Source: Mytilus edulis | Lineage: Eukaryota > Mollusca > Bivalvia > Mytilida > Mytilidae | NCBI RefSeq assembly: GCF_963676685.1 | Contig: NC_092346.1 | Span: 28,595,133-28,659,132, forward strand | Reading direction: 5' to 3' | DNA length: 64,000 bases | Shown here: one piece after another, positions 21,901 to 35,440 of the stretch | Numbering within the stretch: position 1 is the first letter of the stretch | Layout of the letters: every line of letters begins with the position of its first letter | The notes under the pieces: model-generated | The model's input: only the letters and a program-made list of their open reading frames with translations | The model's database searches: none | Told to the model about the DNA's origin: nothing | Made by a program: the position numbers and the translations under genes

Positions 21901-23962
21901 ATAAAACAGAAAAAAGCTAAAGAAGAGGAAATGATTGTTAAAACACAGTTCAAAGCAATCGAAAAGAGTAACCAAAGACACAATAAGGATGTGAAGTCAA
22001 AATGGAAGAAGGAACAAAAGAGGAGAAAGCAGATGAAAAAGATGGTTGAAAAAGGAAATAGGAATTTAGAAAAAGGTATTTATTTCATAAATATGTCTAC
22101 TTTCTTCAGTCTTCTTCTGCCTTAACGAGTTTTGATGGTTATAGTTGCCGTAGGCGTAAGTCTTTTCTAACTTCAACCAACCATTGCCAATGATGTATTA
22201 AAATCAATGAAAGAAATATACAAATTTCTAATTCAATTATGATCATATTTCACATTTTTATGATATAATGTATAAAAATTAATTGTCTAATTCAGAGTTC
22301 CATGTACATACACGATTCATGAAAAGTTTGTCTTATAGTTTTTAGTATAACTTAATATTTTAAATTTAAAGAAAAATACATATATTAAATGCGGGTGATA
22401 GGTACATTTAGGATCAACTCTTCAAAAAATAAACCCAGAGTGCACCGGGAGTTTAAAATCTTTTATGAAAACATTATGAAATTTCTACATCCGTGTTTAT
22501 CTTTACAGAAATGAAGAAGATCGAGAAACAGAGAGTAAAGGACGAAAAGAGGAAAATATTCCAAGCTATTGATGTTGCTCAAGAAAAGCAAAATGATTTA
22601 ACAACAGTAAGAACAGATGAAGAAACAGAGAAAAATAAAGACGATAAAAATAAAACTATCGATATTGATGGGGAACAACAAAATGGTTCCAAAATAGTCA
22701 AAGCAAATGAAGAGACAGAGAATGACGAAGACGAGAGGGAGACAACAGATCAAACAATCGATGTTGAGAAAAACAAAACAGAGAAAGAGACAGAGATAAC
22801 CGAAGACGAGAGGGAGACAACAGATCAAATAATCGATGTTGAGAAAAACAAAACAGAGAAAGAGACAGAGATAACCGAAGACGAGAGGGAGACAACAGAT
22901 CAAACAATCGATGTTGAGAAAAACAAAACAGAGAAAGAGACAGAGATAACCGAAGACGAGAGGGAGACAACATATCAAAGAATCGATGTTGAGAAAAACA
23001 AAACCAAAACAGAGACAGAGATAACCGAAGACGAGAGGGAGACAACAGATCAAACAATCGATGTTGAGAAAAACAAAACAAAGACAGAGACAGAGATAAC
23101 CGAAGACGAGAGGGAGACAACAGATCAAACAATCGATGTTGAGAAAAACAAAACAGAGAAAGAGATAACCGAAGACGAGAGGGAGACAACAGATCAAACA
23201 ATCGATGTTGAGAAAAACAAAACAGAGACAGAGACAGAGATAACCGAAGACGAGAGGGAGACAACAGATCAAACAATCGATGTTGAGAAAAACAAAACAG
23301 AGAAAGAGACAGAGATAACCGAAGACGAGAGGGAGACAACAGATCAAACAATCGATGTTGAGAAAAACAAAACAGAGAAAGAGACAGAGATAACCGAAAA
23401 CGAGAGGGAGACAACAGATCAAACAATCGATGTTGAGAAAAACAAAACAGAGAAAGAGACAGAGATAACCGAAGACGAGAGGGAGACAACAGATCAAACA
23501 ATCGATGTTGAGAAAAACAAAACAGAGAAAGAGACAGAGATAACCGAAGACGAGAGGGAGACAACAGATCAAACAATCGATGTTGAGAAAAACAAAACAG
23601 AGAAAAAGACAGAGATAACCAAAGACGAGAGGGAGACAACAGATCAAACAATCGATGTTGAGAAAAACAAAACAGAGAAAGAGACAGAGATAACCGAAGA
23701 CGAGAGGGAGACAACAGATCAAACAATCGATGTTGAGAAAAACAAAACAGAGAAAGAGACAGAGATAACCGAAGGACAGACAATCACCTGTGATAGTATT
23801 GGAAATAATGAAGTGAAAGAAAATTCCGAAAATGATGCAAAAGACATTAAAATGAGTACCAAAAATGCCGGAAAGAAAACCACATTTGCTGCCAGAATCA
23901 GTGGATTCTTCCGATCCTTATTGTGTATCAAAAGACAAAAGAAAAGCAAAGATGTGTGTTGA
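18939..23962 (+). CDS. Array gene copy B: 690 aa, five coding exons
   Basis: Paralogue of copy A and equally unrecognised. Exons: 18939-19095, 19546-19662, 20159-20238, 21811-22075 and 22509-23962, totalling 2,073 nt in frame with no internal stop. Exon 1 reads SLEDIL where A has SLDFIL. Exon 4 starts with RISELEGSIND instead of DSVQTSVLKGSIND because intron 3 has a different 3' end and acceptor; the change is three codons and in frame. Exon 5 has 14 copies of the 25-aa repeat, one lacking two residues (TEKEITED). The tail with FFRSLLCIKRQKKSK and final Cys is identical to A. Intron 3 is long because of a 0.94-kb mobile element. Confidence 0.8.
20770..21713 (+). mobile_element. Terminal-hairpin mobile element in intron 3 of gene B
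   Basis: Unit C has the uninterrupted site at about 32886-32905, so this is an insertion in B (or a clean loss from C). The left end TTAAGAAATAATT opens a hairpin with 64-bp arms (20774-20837 and 20874-20937, one mismatch seen) around a 36-nt centre containing GAGCGTTAGCGAGGG. The right end includes CACGTCATATTAGAATTGTT. A related element lies in reverse orientation at 49345-50854 (unit D). No open frame of useful length. The exact termini are uncertain by about 10 bp. Confidence 0.75.
22739..23774 (+). repeat. 75-bp (25-aa) coding repeat, 14 copies (gene B)
   Basis: Same repeat as in gene A. One unit near 23155 has a 6-bp deletion that keeps frame. Unit-to-unit identity is very high, consistent with recent homogenisation. 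Confidence 0.95.
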
Positions 23963-24012
23963 TGAACTAGTTATTTTCTAACAATTCTTATTTTTCTACA
24001 CTCTATTTTCTT

Positions 24013-24018
24013 AATAAA
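24013..24018 (+). terminator. Polyadenylation signal of gene B
   Basis: AATAAA 51 bp after the stop codon, at the same place as in A and C. Confidence 0.6.
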
Positions 24019-24901
24019 AAGCCAAAATCATTGTTATTTAGCCTTGAGGAACCTGTTTTATTTAGAGACTTTATTTGAGAATAAATCTAGTATTTTGTAA
24101 CTACTAGTATACTCCTACTTCAAAAGTTTGTGTCTCTTCTCTTTTTGCTGGTTTTTGTGTGTGCTTCATGCCGATCTTTAAAGGTCAAATCCCTTTTCAA
24201 ACTAAGATATGTGTTGATTAACATGTTTTATTCATCAAATGTTTTCTTATTAATGTTTTAATTTTTAATTTTCTAAACGAAAACTCAAAAAGCAAGGGTT
24301 TATATTTACTAGATAAACGTCATAAGTACCATGCAATGCATATATATTACAACTTATTATTGCAGAAATCGTGCAATTTCGCCAAACGAAATTGTCCTGT
24401 CGACGTGCTGGTGATAGAAAAAAGGTCCTGGTTCTGTTCTCCTATGTCCTGGTTCAAAATCATTGATGCTCTACTGTTAATGGCTAGTAAGCTATTATCT
24501 GTTTTCTTTAAATCGACATTGTTGTTAAGATGATTTAAAACGCTGTTATCGGTTATCAATATTTTAAATCCTATTTGCTGACCTGTAAATAGAACTCCTA
24601 CTGTCCCATTTTAAGATATATGAAAATATGTTTACTGTGACGATTTTCGGGATAAAGACCCTTTTGCACGATCACCAAAATATAGTGTAAAATATTCAAT
24701 ACCTGTATAAAAAAAGATGATGTGGTATGTTTGTCAATAGACACATTTCCAATAAGAAACCAAGGAAGTATGTGTAAACAACCATAATCTTGTACGACCT
24801 TCTATCATGACCCAAAAATCAAAATGTAAAATGTTTTGCATAAAAATGGAAGTATAAATATAGAACAAAGGATTTGAGAATTGAGAATGGAAACGGGGAT
24901 G

Positions 24902-25037
24902 TGTTAGTGTTATGTCGTTGTTCTCCTCTTATATTTAATGCGTTTCCCTCGGTTTTAGTTTGTTATCCCGATTTTGTTTTCTGTCCATGGATTTATGAGT
25001 TTTGAACAGCGGTATACTACTGTTGCCTTTATTTAGA
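24902..25037 (+). mobile_element. Dispersed mussel repeat inserted in unit B only
   Basis: Contains TTATGTCGTTGTTCTCCTCT and GAACAGCGGTATACTACTGT, which I recognise as a common mussel repeat end. Units A and C run directly from GGGGATGTGT into ACAACAACATG at this place, so the insertion came after the unit was duplicated. Confidence 0.75.
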
Positions 25038-25395
25038 GACAACAACATGAACATAGAGCGAGACAAAAGTAGAAGGCCACCAATGGGTTTTAAACAGAGC
25101 GAAAAAAACCGCATCCAGAGGTAAACTGGTCCGTCGTTCTATCTATAGCTTCGCATCGCAGTGTAGCGACAAGTGAAGACAACAGGGGTCCAGTTTAATC
25201 CAGAGGCGGGCTTCAGACGGCCCTTACACAAAATGTAATCTAGTTCATTAAAAATGGATGTCACATTCAACTTCATTACCGTGATATAAATCAACTAAAA
25301 TTTATATAAAAAAAAACAAAGGCAAGAGGCTCCTGACTTTTGCCAGGCGCTAAAATGAGTCGGGATTAAACATGTTCTGTAAAAATCAGGCACAA
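25035..25395 (+). mobile_element. Dispersed mussel repeat fragment (unit B), with the 76-bp MITE at 25122-25197
   Basis: Homologous to 12046-12400. The 76-bp MITE is flanked by the same 9-bp duplication ATCCAGAGG (25113-25121 and 25198-25206). Confidence 0.65.
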
Positions 25396-25503
25396 ATAAA
25401 GTTGATCAACGCAAACAATTAATTAGATGAGCCTGAACACTTTTTAGATGAGTTTAGATAATAATTTCAGTGTAACCTAAGCATTCTGAATATTGTTTCT
25501 CTG

Positions 25504-25996
25504 ACAAAGGAACTAGGTTCACTATTAAAGACCCCTTTTTTGCCCCAAAATATAGCAGTTTTACAAAATTGTTAAAATGTAAACTTTTAGTTATTTATTG
25601 GATAGTAGAATGCTTCTGCTACATAAAAATGGGCGGTTTTTGACTATACAATGCACATATAGCACCATTAAGTCATGCTAACTACTGAAATTTTCTCAAT
25701 TCTGGCAATTTAGTTAAATTTTAGACGGTTTCCATGTAAAACGAAAGTGGCCGGCCACTTTCATTTTTGACAAAAACCATCTGAAAAGTGACAATTTTGG
25801 GCCTATTTGGTAGATTTATCATATATGAGCTTGAATCGGATCGTTTTTAATGACTAAATTAGTTAAAATCTTTTACATAAATGAATTGAATCAAATGAAA
25901 TAGACACTTATGTGTTTAAAAAGTGGTCAAAATCTTTCGTCAGATGACCCTGAAATTTGAGGCCAAAATCGGTCCTTACCGGACGTACTCCTTTGT
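25504..25996. mobile_element. 0.5-kb TIR element (unit B)
   Basis: Homologous to 12510-13013; the left end reads ACAAAGGAACTAGGTTC, with a small change inside the TIR. The internal hairpin here is shorter and perfectly palindromic (around GAAAGTGGCCGGCCACTTTC). Confidence 0.7.
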
Positions 25997-26653
25997 ACGA
26001 AACTGTAAATACTTTTCTTTTTATTCAACCAAATGAAACTCGGCCTTGTTTCTGTGCGTAAGAATTATGTGTCTTCGTCAGATTACTTTGTGAACAATTT
26101 AGTGCTGACTAAAAGGATGACAATAGTAAATTGGGGTGGGGTGGAGGGGGATAAGTAATAGAAAGGTCAAAGTGAAAGTTTTAAGCTTGGAATAGTTTTG
26201 AAATCTAAAATTGATGGTAAAAAATTATTAGATGTAGATGTTCAAGAACGATTTTATTACAAAATTTTACAATAAAAACATTTTCCAAGAGTGGAAGGGA
26301 ATTTCCCGTAAGATTAAAAAGTTAAGAAAATTTAAAGCGTCTAGTCACTTGCTGTATCTTTACGATTATTTTCAACATAAAATTTTTGTCTGAACAGTTG
26401 TCATTTTTTTTTTGAAAGTTCGTAAGAACACTCAATACATATTTCACTATTTTATGGAAGGGCAGAGAATGGAGACGAGATAACCTAGATAACACTGACA
26501 GAAATAAAAAAATAACTTTTGCATTTTATAATTTCAAAATAAAGTGAGTTGTCAAGGATTTTTTTTTATAAAGAATAAGGGGGGAGGGGTAAAATGATGT
26601 TCCTACTTGTCTATATTTATATATATTTCATGAATAAATATAAAATATGCCTT

Positions 26654-28191
26654 TAGAGCAATTTGGACTTGCCGTGTTGTCATGTGACGTATTTACCACT
26701 GACGAGATTCATCAGAGCAACTTAGACTATCCATGTTGTCATGTGACATATTTACCACTGACGGGATTCATCAGAACAACTTAGACTTTCCATGTTGTCA
26801 TGTGACATATTTACCACTGACGAGATTCATCAGAGCAACTTAGACTTTCCATGTTGTCATGTGACATATTTACCACTGACGAGATTCATTAGAACAACCT
26901 AGACTTCCCGTGTTGTCATGTGACATATTAACCACTGACGAGATTCATTAGAGCAACTTAGACTTGCCGTGTTGTAATGTGAAATATTAACCACTGACGA
27001 GATTCATTAGAACAACTTAGACTTGCCGTGTTGTCATGTGACATATTTACCACTGACGAGATTCATTAGAACAACTTAGATTTTCCGTGTTGTCATGTGA
27101 CATATTTACCACTGAGGAGATTCATTAGAACAACTTAGATTTTCTGTGTTGTCATATGACACATTAACCACTGACGAGATTCATCAGAGCAACTTAGACT
27201 TCCCGTGTTGTCATGTGACATATTAACCACTGACAAGATTCATCGGAGCAACTTGATTAGACTTGCCGTGTTGTAATGTGACGTATTAACCACTGACGAG
27301 ATTTATCAGAGCAACTTAGACTTCCAGTGTTGTCATGTGACATATTTACCACTGACGAGATTTATCAGAGCAACTTAGACTCCCCGTGTTGTCATGTGAC
27401 ATATTTACCACTGACGAGATTTATCAGAGCAACTTAGACTTCCCGTGTTGTCATGTGACATATTAACCACTGACAAGATTCATCAGAGCAACTTAGACTT
27501 GCCTTGTTGTAATGTGACGTATTAACCACTGACGGGATTTATCAGAGCAACTTAAACTTCCCGTGTTGTCATGTGACATATTTACCACTGACGAGATTCA
27601 TCAGAGCAACTTAGACTTCCCGTGTTGTCATGTGACATATTTACCACTGACGGGATTCATCAGAACAACTTAGACTTTCCATGTTGTCATGTGACATATT
27701 TACCACTGACGAGATTCATCAGAGCAACTTAGACTTTCCGTGTTGTCTTGTGACATATTAACCACTGACGAGATTTATTAGTGCAATTTAGACTTTTCGT
27801 GTTGTCATGTGACATATTTACCACTGACGAGATTCATCAGAGCAACTTAGACTTCCCGTGTTGTCATATGACATATTTACCACTGACGAGATTCATTAGA
27901 GCAACTTAGACTTGCCGTGTTGTCATGTGACGTATTTACCACTGACGAGATTCATCAGAGCAATTTAGACTTTCCATGTTGTCATGTGACATATTTACCA
28001 CTGACGAGATTCATTAGAACAACTTAGACTTCCCGTGTTGTCATGTGACATATTTACCACTGACGAGATTCATAAGAGCAACTTAGACTTGCCTCGTTGT
28101 CATGTGACGTATTTTCCACTGACGAGATTCATCAGAGCAATTTAGACGTGTCATGTTGTCATGTGACATATTTACCACTGACGAGATTCAT
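26654..28191. repeat. 59-bp minisatellite, about 26 copies (unit B)
   Basis: Same unit as the array in A, with shared variant units (for example those with TGTAATGTGACGTATT). This suggests it expanded partly before the unit was duplicated and changed in copy number afterwards. Confidence 0.95.
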
Positions 28192-28672
28192 ATTACTAAT
28201 AAAACATAGTAGGTGCTGCCAGCTTACATTTGGTTTTTGAAATCTCAACCATCGACCTTTTAAATCAAAAAAGAACCAGAAAGTCCAGCCAAGGACGTTT
28301 TGCCAAGGACATCATTGGTCCAGTTCAGAAAATCAGTATAGAAAAGGCCATGACTCTTTAAAATCAGTATCATAGATAAAACTAACAACAAAAAACAACA
28401 ATACAATCACGTAAAATAAACAAAAGGTTGACCAGTCTTTAATTGGCCGATGTGATGATACCGATTTTTAATATAGGCCGGAAGCTCTGGTTTCGTTTAA
28501 GGTTGGCTTTGTTTCTGTAATCCTCATTTGTATTTTCTCTATATTTCATCACATCATTTAGTTAATTTTTTCTATTATTTGTTTTTTTAGCCATCTCATG
28601 ATTCTGTATTTTTGGTCCATTAGTATCTATTCCTTATATTTTCAATTTTAAATGCAGACCGAAAAAAAACAA

Positions 28673-29345
28673 TTTAAGTCCGTTTCAATATGTATTTAAA
28701 AATGAAGATGTGGTACGATTGCCAACGAGACAACTAGATTCATAAGAGACCAAATGACATAGAAATCATAATTAACAACTATAGGTCATCGTATGGCTTT
28801 CAACAATGAGCTAAGCCTATTCCGCATATATGCAGATTTAAAAGGCCCCGAAATGACGAATGTAAAACAATTCAAACGAGAAAAATAACGAACTAATTGA
28901 ATTAAAATAATAAACGAAAATCGAATATGCAACACACCAAGAAACGACAAGCACTGAATTACAGGCTCCTGACTTAGGACATGTAACGAACATACAAACG
29001 TGACAGTGCTAAACATGAATGTGCATTTGAGCCAAACCCTCCCCTTAACCGGGGACAGTTGTTTACCAGTACAACTTAAGAACAAAAGAAAAATCAGTTG
29101 GAAAGGCTAACTCATCAGATGGATACAAATACTACAAATATCTATAAAAAAAAATACAAAGTTGACGTGGCCGCATATTTGAATCTCCCAACAACAAAAA
29201 GACACAAGTACAGAGCTGAGAGTACCCGCAGTTACTGAAAGCTAGCTCAAAGTCAGGCCCACTAACAATAAATGAAAAAAAATCACGCATTCAAGACTAA
29301 ATTATCAATCAGTACAGTGACATTTAACATCCAATGGATTTAGTG
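28673..29345 (-). mobile_element. Retroelement 3' end, minus strand (unit B)
   Basis: Homologue of 16455-17122, with the same truncation point and a few substitutions. No coding part remains. Confidence 0.7.
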
Positions 29346-29374
29346 TAAAAAATATTATTTTAAAAAGCCTGAAA

Positions 29375-29775
29375 AATATGTTTATGAAACAATACCCGAG
29401 AGTAGTGCTAAAGGACACATACAGTTGTAATACCTGTTGCATATTGTGCAAAAATCAGCAACTTTCTAAAGTCTACTAAATTACAAGAACGGTAAACCAA
29501 AACTAGTATAACCGTATTGATATGTGTCCACACTTGTTATGAAATAAAATTTATTTTGCGGCGTCGATACCGTCATAACTCTATATGATGTAAAGAAGAT
29601 GTGAAGAAACTTTGGACCATAGTATGGTGGCAATATGCGATCATTTCGCCTTTTCGTGTTTGCTCCTTTCACTTTGCAAACGCAAAATCGGGAAATCGAG
29701 AAATCGGGAAAAATGAAATCGTGAAATAGAGAAATCGGGAAATCGGGAAATCGAAAAATCGAGAAATCGAGAAAG
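29375..29775. repeat. Unit-end block and 9-bp repeat (unit B)
   Basis: The block with TTATTTTGCGGCGTCGATAC is followed by a short GAAATCGGG-type array, in the same order as in unit A. Confidence 0.75.
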
Positions 29776-30104
29776 CAAGAAAATTCACAAAAGATGTTAG
29801 AAAGGCTATTTATTTAATGGACATTTCAGTTTTAAGAATAGTCTTCTTTTTTTACTTCAACACGTGTCAATGAAGCGGGAAAAACACCATGAGATAAATG
29901 TATCAATTTTGAATTCTATCATCATATTTCACATTTTTAAAATGTAATCATGCATATGAAAACAAAATTTCCTATTTGTAGAGCGTTGATAGAATTAAAA
30001 ACTACATCTAGTATGAAGCTCTAAAAAATGTACACACTGAGATGTTATAAAGTCAACAATATGCATAAATGAGCAACACGACGGGTGCCACACGTGGAGC
30101 AGGA

Positions 30105-30109
30105 TCAGT
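30105..30109. other. Segmental duplication junction B/C
   Basis: AGCAGGATC joined to AGTTTTCTGACAAACAC, identical to the A/B junction. This implies the units were multiplied by homologous exchange after a single original breakpoint. Confidence 0.8.
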
Positions 30110-30304
30110 TTTCTGACAAACACACTTGAACAACTAATTGACAAACACTTGAAACACTTTATTAACTACTCTTTGGTCAGTTGTTGTCTTTTGACACATT
30201 CCATTCCAGTTTATTTCCAATGAATACAACCAACGGCACAAGTTAGACAAACACTTAAACACTTTACAATTATTGGGCGTTATCACGCGAAAAAGGTAGA
30301 AGCA

Positions 30305-30491
30305 TGTAGCAATGAGTCCAAGAAAATTATGCGGCTACGCTAGCTGTTACCATACTTAAACGTCATAAATATCCCCAATGCCAACGTTATTGTCGAAGTT
30401 TCGGCAATACACTACAGCAAGGAAGTTTTTAAAGTCTAGAAATTCCTTCTATTCAGCTTTTTGAAGATAAGAAAATCGAAAGACAAGTCTG
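30305..30491 (+). promoter_or_regulatory. Putative promoter and leader exon of gene C
   Basis: Homologous block. The inverted repeat is weakened on both arms here (ATACTTAAAC at 30352-30361, GTCGAAGTTT at 30392-30401). The TATA-like motif and the donor after 30491 are kept. Confidence 0.45.
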
Positions 30492-31145
30492 GTGAGTAAT
30501 GTTATTTCACTTTTTCAAGGAATGTACTTTATTTTTTTAGAAAAAAACAAGCATAAAACAAAAAACCCGCATTTAAGAAATCGTGGTATGAGCTCCTATC
30601 AAGTCACGACAATTTATTTTATCGCTAATACTTATCGAACATATTAAAACGTCTAAGGTTTAAATAAATGAAGAATTAGTGTTTCCTCAACAAAACCAAT
30701 GTATAATTTTGTTACTGTTGGTCATTTTTCGCAGGTCATATGCATACTACTTATGGTCAGACTTCTTGAAAATGCTTATTTAGCCAAGTGTATTTAAAAC
30801 TATAAAGCCTAACTACAGGAAAAAAGTTGGAAATACAAAGTGACTTAAAAACAAACACTGAACAGAAAACAAATGACTAACAGAAGCGACCACTGTGGTA
30901 AATGCAATTTAATTTCTATAATGATTGAATGAGCGATGATTGTAACATACCAGAAAAAAATCCTCTTCAATGTATATAAATATAGAAACAACTAAAAATA
31001 TATTCATTGAAACCATATTTGATTGCATTATTCAGCAGATTTCGAAATTAAAAAAACTGGAGGGGTAGGGAAAGGGGGTTGTGATACAAAAGATTTCACG
31101 ATACGTTTTTAACTAATAATTGGTTCAACAATTAATAGGTTGACA

Positions 31146-34100
31146 ATGGCAATGTCCACCCAGCAAGAGGAGAGGGATCATTTTACCGTGTCCGGATTTT
31201 GTGAGGCCATTCTGAGTACAGCAGAATTCGAGTGTTCGCTTGAGGACATACTACACAAAAAGGCGTCTGAGGCAAAGAGGCTAATTTGGAAAATGGAATT
31301 AAGTATGTATTACCAATATCATATTCAAATCTTATTTAGATAAACAGGTCAATTATTCAATAAATATAGTCCGTTTTATTCTGTCACTGTATTTCGCCCT
31401 ACACTCTGTTCTCAGTTTTGCTTCCTGTAATAATTCATATGATAGTTTTCTCTTTAAATTCAAATTCTAGTTGTGTGAGGCACAACCCAAATGGGACAAT
31501 TGCACAATACCAAAAAAATAACCTTCAGACATCTAAGGGTCAACATATGGCCTCCAATGTAAAACAAGAATATGTCAATAAGACAAAATTTGCGAATTTC
31601 TATTCGGTCATCAAACAAGAGCGTAAAATTTGAACGGTTAACTGATTCTGTTGTTACAAATTTAATATATTGAGAATAATTTCATGCAACATCTTCCTTA
31701 AAATTTGAGCAGACCTTCCTTTTTTTTTAAATCTAATTGTTTAATTCAACAGAGAGAGAAAATAAGGAAGAGCAGAAATCAGAAAAAGACGAGGATAAAA
31801 CAGGAATTATGAATGAGGAAGAAAAGAAACCAGAAATGGATGTTGATATATCAACAGAGCAGAGACGGGGTAATTTTTTTTGATATTTTACGCAATTATC
31901 ACTACTATATTTGCTGGTTGTGCACAAAAATAAGAAGACGTGGTATGATTGCAAATTAGACAACTCCCCATAAGAGACCAAATGACATAAATATCAACAA
32001 CTATATGTTACCGTATGCATGGCCTTTGATAATGAGTAACACTCATACTGCTTATTAAGAAAATATTATATGAAAGTTTTTTAATGTTCTTCACTGAGAA
32101 TGACAAATCTAAATGAAAATAAGGAGACAAGTAATAAGGTATTATATATATCATCTCAGATGAAAATTTATATTTCTAATTCTTAAGTTAGTTGGTGGCA
32201 ATGATGGTACTCACAAATCTAAAGGCTGGAGGAAAAGCAAGTAATAGATTTGTCTCTTTTCTTTCTTTCTAGAAATGATAATAACAAAGCCGATCCATGT
32301 GCAGAGAATTGGAGAGAATCCATTGAAGAATGCAGTCGGACATATAAACAAGGTACAATAGAGAATTAAGGGGATATTGTAATGGGGTAGATAGATGTTA
32401 GTGGTAATAAGAATCCAATATTAAACTTTAAGTTGAACAGTGATTCCATTGCTGTTCTTCATATTAACGATGAAATCTGTTCTCCTTTTAAAAATTCCTT
32501 TAATGTAACGTTGCAACACATTTTCTAAACGGTAAAAGCTAAAGTTGTTCCATTTTATTTTAGCCGAAGGATGTGCTTTCTTCGTGCTCATGTGCCTGAT
32601 AGTCAGTTGGGTTTCGGTAGTTGTAATGAAAATCAAGAGTATTTTTCAATGGTACATTTGAACTTAATGTATGCCGTAAATCTTATTTGTTTCAAATTTA
32701 AACAACTTTTTGACATTTCGATAATAATCTTTTCGTTTTTTAAACGTATCTTGGGCAAAAGTATTCGTCACCTGCATTTTTATTGCTATTATTTCATACA
32801 AAAACACATATTTTCAAAAAAATATTTTGAGGTCATTGTTGGTTGAATTTTTATCAATAAGGCCTTTAAAGACGTAGAATTGTCTAAAGTTTGTTTGTTT
32901 ATTTGGTTTAAGTTTTGTCTTCAGGTGTTTTTGTTTTCTCTTGATGTGAACACATACAATACATTTTTATAATTCAATTTTGTTGAATACATAGCGAATT
33001 TCTGAACTGGAAGGATCAATAAATGACAAAGAAACGAAAAAGGACGAAAGGAAAATGAAAAAAGAACTTATGAAAGAGGAAAAAATAAAACAGAAAAAAG
33101 CTAAAGAAGAGGAAATGATTGTTAAAACACAGTTCAAAGCAATCGAAAAGAGTAACCAAAGACACAATAAGGATGTGAAGTCAAAATGGAAGAAGGAACA
33201 AAAGAGGAGAAAGCAGATGAAAAAGATGGTTGAAAAAGGAAATAGGAATTTAGAAAAAGGTATTTATTTCATAAATATGTCTTCTTTCTTCAGTCTTCTT
33301 CTGACTTAACGAGTTTTGATGGTTATAGTTGCCGTAGGCGTAAGTCTTTTCTAACTTCAACCAACCATTTCCAATGATGTATTAAAATCAATAAAAGAAA
33401 TATACAAATTTCTAATTCAATTATGATCATATTTCACATTTTTATGATATAATGTATAAAAATTAATTGTCTAATTCAGAGTTCCATGTACATACACGAT
33501 TCATGAAAAGTTTGTCTTATAGTTTTTAGTATAACTTAATATTTTAAATTTAAAGAGAAATAAATATACTAAATGCGGGTGATAGGTAAATTTAGAATCA
33601 ACTCTTCAAAAAATAAACCCAGAGTGCACCGGGAGTTTAAAATCTTTTATGAAAACATTATGAAATTTCTACATCCGTGTTTATCTTTACAGAAATGAAG
33701 AAGATCGAGAAAAAGAGAGTAAAGGACGAAAAGAAGAAAGTATTCCAAGCTATTGATGTTGCTCAAGAAAAGCAAAATGATTTAACAACAGTAAGAACAG
33801 ATGAAGAAACAGAGAAAAATGAAGACGATAAAAATAAAACTATCGATATTGATGGGGAACAACAAAATGGTTCCAAAATAGTCAAAGCAAATGAAGAGAC
33901 AGAGAATGACGAAGACGAGAGGAAGACAACAGATCAAACAATCGATGTTGAGAAAAACAAAACAGAGAAAGAGACAGAGATAACCGAAGACGAGAGGGAG
34001 ACAACAGATCAAACAATCGATGTTGAGAAAAACAAAACAGAGAAAGAGACAGAGATAACCGAAGACGAGAGGAAGACAACAGATCAAACAATCGACGTTG

Positions 34101-34927
34101 AGAAAAACAAAACAGAGAAAGAGACAGAGATAACCGAAGACGAGAGGAAGACAACAGATCAAACAATCGATGTTGAGAAAAACAAAACAGAGAAAGAGAC
34201 AGAGATAACCGAAGACGAGAGGAAGACAACAGATCAAACAATCGATGTTGAGAAAAACAAAACAGAGAAAGAGACAGAGATAACCGAAGACGAGAGGAAG
34301 ACAACAGATCAAACAATCGATGTTGAGAAAAACAAAACAGAGAAAGAGACAGAGATAACCGAAGACGAGAGGGAGACAACAGATCAAACAATCGATGTTG
34401 AGAAAAACAAAACAGAGAAAGAGACAGAGATAACCGAAGACGAGAGGAAGACAACAGATCAAACAATCGATGTTGAGAAAAACAAAACAGAGAAAGAGAC
34501 AGAGATAACCGAAGACGAGAGGGAGACAACAGATCAAACAATCGATGTTGAGAAAAACAAAACAGAGAAAGAGACAGAGATAACCGAAGACGAGAGGGAG
34601 ACAACAGATCAAACAATCGATGTTGAGAAAAACAAAACAGAGAAAGAGACAGAGATAACCGAAGACGAGAGGGAGACAACAGATCAAACAATCGATGTTG
34701 AGAAAAACAAAACAGAGAAAGAGACAGAGATAACCGAAGGCCAGACAATCACCTGTGATAGTATTGGAAATAATGAAGTGAAAGAAAATTCCGAAAATGA
34801 TGCAAAAGACATTAAAATGAGTACCAAAAATGCCGGAAAGAAAACCACATTTGCTGCCAGAATCAGTGGATTCTTCCGATCCTTATTGTGTATCAAAAGA
34901 CAGAAGAAAAGCAAAGATGTGTGTTGA
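31146..34927 (+). CDS. Array gene copy C: 617 aa, five coding exons
   Basis: Unrecognised paralogue. Exons: 31146-31302, 31753-31869, 32273-32352, 32995-33259 and 33693-34927, totalling 1,854 nt with no internal stop. Exon 3 begins EMIITKP as in D, not GIMITKP or GIIITKP as in A and B. Exon 4 begins RISELEGSIND as in B. Exon 5 has 11 copies of the 25-aa repeat with a higher share of DERKTT units. The C-terminal tail matches A and B. The mixture of A/B-like, B/C-like and C/D-like segments shows exchange between copies. Polyadenylation signal at 34978. Confidence 0.8.
33923..34739 (+). repeat. 75-bp (25-aa) coding repeat, 11 copies (gene C)
   Basis: Exact 75-bp register throughout, two units fewer than A. 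DERKTT and DERETT unit types are interspersed, so the units can be told apart. Confidence 0.95.
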
Positions 34928-34977
34928 TGAACTAGTTATTTTCTAACAATTCTTATTTTTCTACACTCTATTTTCTT

Positions 34978-34983
34978 AATAAA
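34978..34983 (+). terminator. Polyadenylation signal of gene C
   Basis: AATAAA at the position conserved in A and B. Confidence 0.6.
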
Positions 34984-35280
34984 AAGCCAAAATCATTGTT
35001 ATTTAGCCTTGAGGAACCTGTTTTATTTAGAGACTTTATTTGAGAATTAATCTAGTATTTTGTAACTACTAGTATACTCCTACTTCAAAAGTTTGTGTCT
35101 CTTCTCTTTTTGCTGGTTTTTGTGTGTGCTTCATGCCGATCTTTAAAGGTCAAATCCCTTTTCAAACTAAGATATGTGTTGATTAACATGTTTTATTCAT
35201 CAAATTTTATCTTATTAATGTTTTAATTTTTAATTTTCTAAACGAGAAGCCAAAAATCAAGGGTTTATTTACTAGATATT

Positions 35281-35440
35281 TGTCTATGGACTAGCTTTTA
35301 GTAACAACTACACGGTGGGTAAGGTTGTCCTGCGAGAGAACGTTCTGTGCTGGTGATTCGGTCCTGACGGGTGCTGGTGGTCCTGATTCTGTGCTGGTGG
35401 GTTTGTTGCTTATTTTTTCTCTGATACGTCATAAGTACCA
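35281..35440. other. C-specific insertion upstream of the 21-bp repeat site
   Basis: About 145 bp absent from A and B, where the sequence runs from CTAGATAAACGTC straight on. It contains repeated GTGCTGGTG and TCCTGATTCTGTGCTGGTGG, which resemble the neighbouring 21-bp unit, so it may be a diverged offshoot of that repeat. Confidence 0.5.
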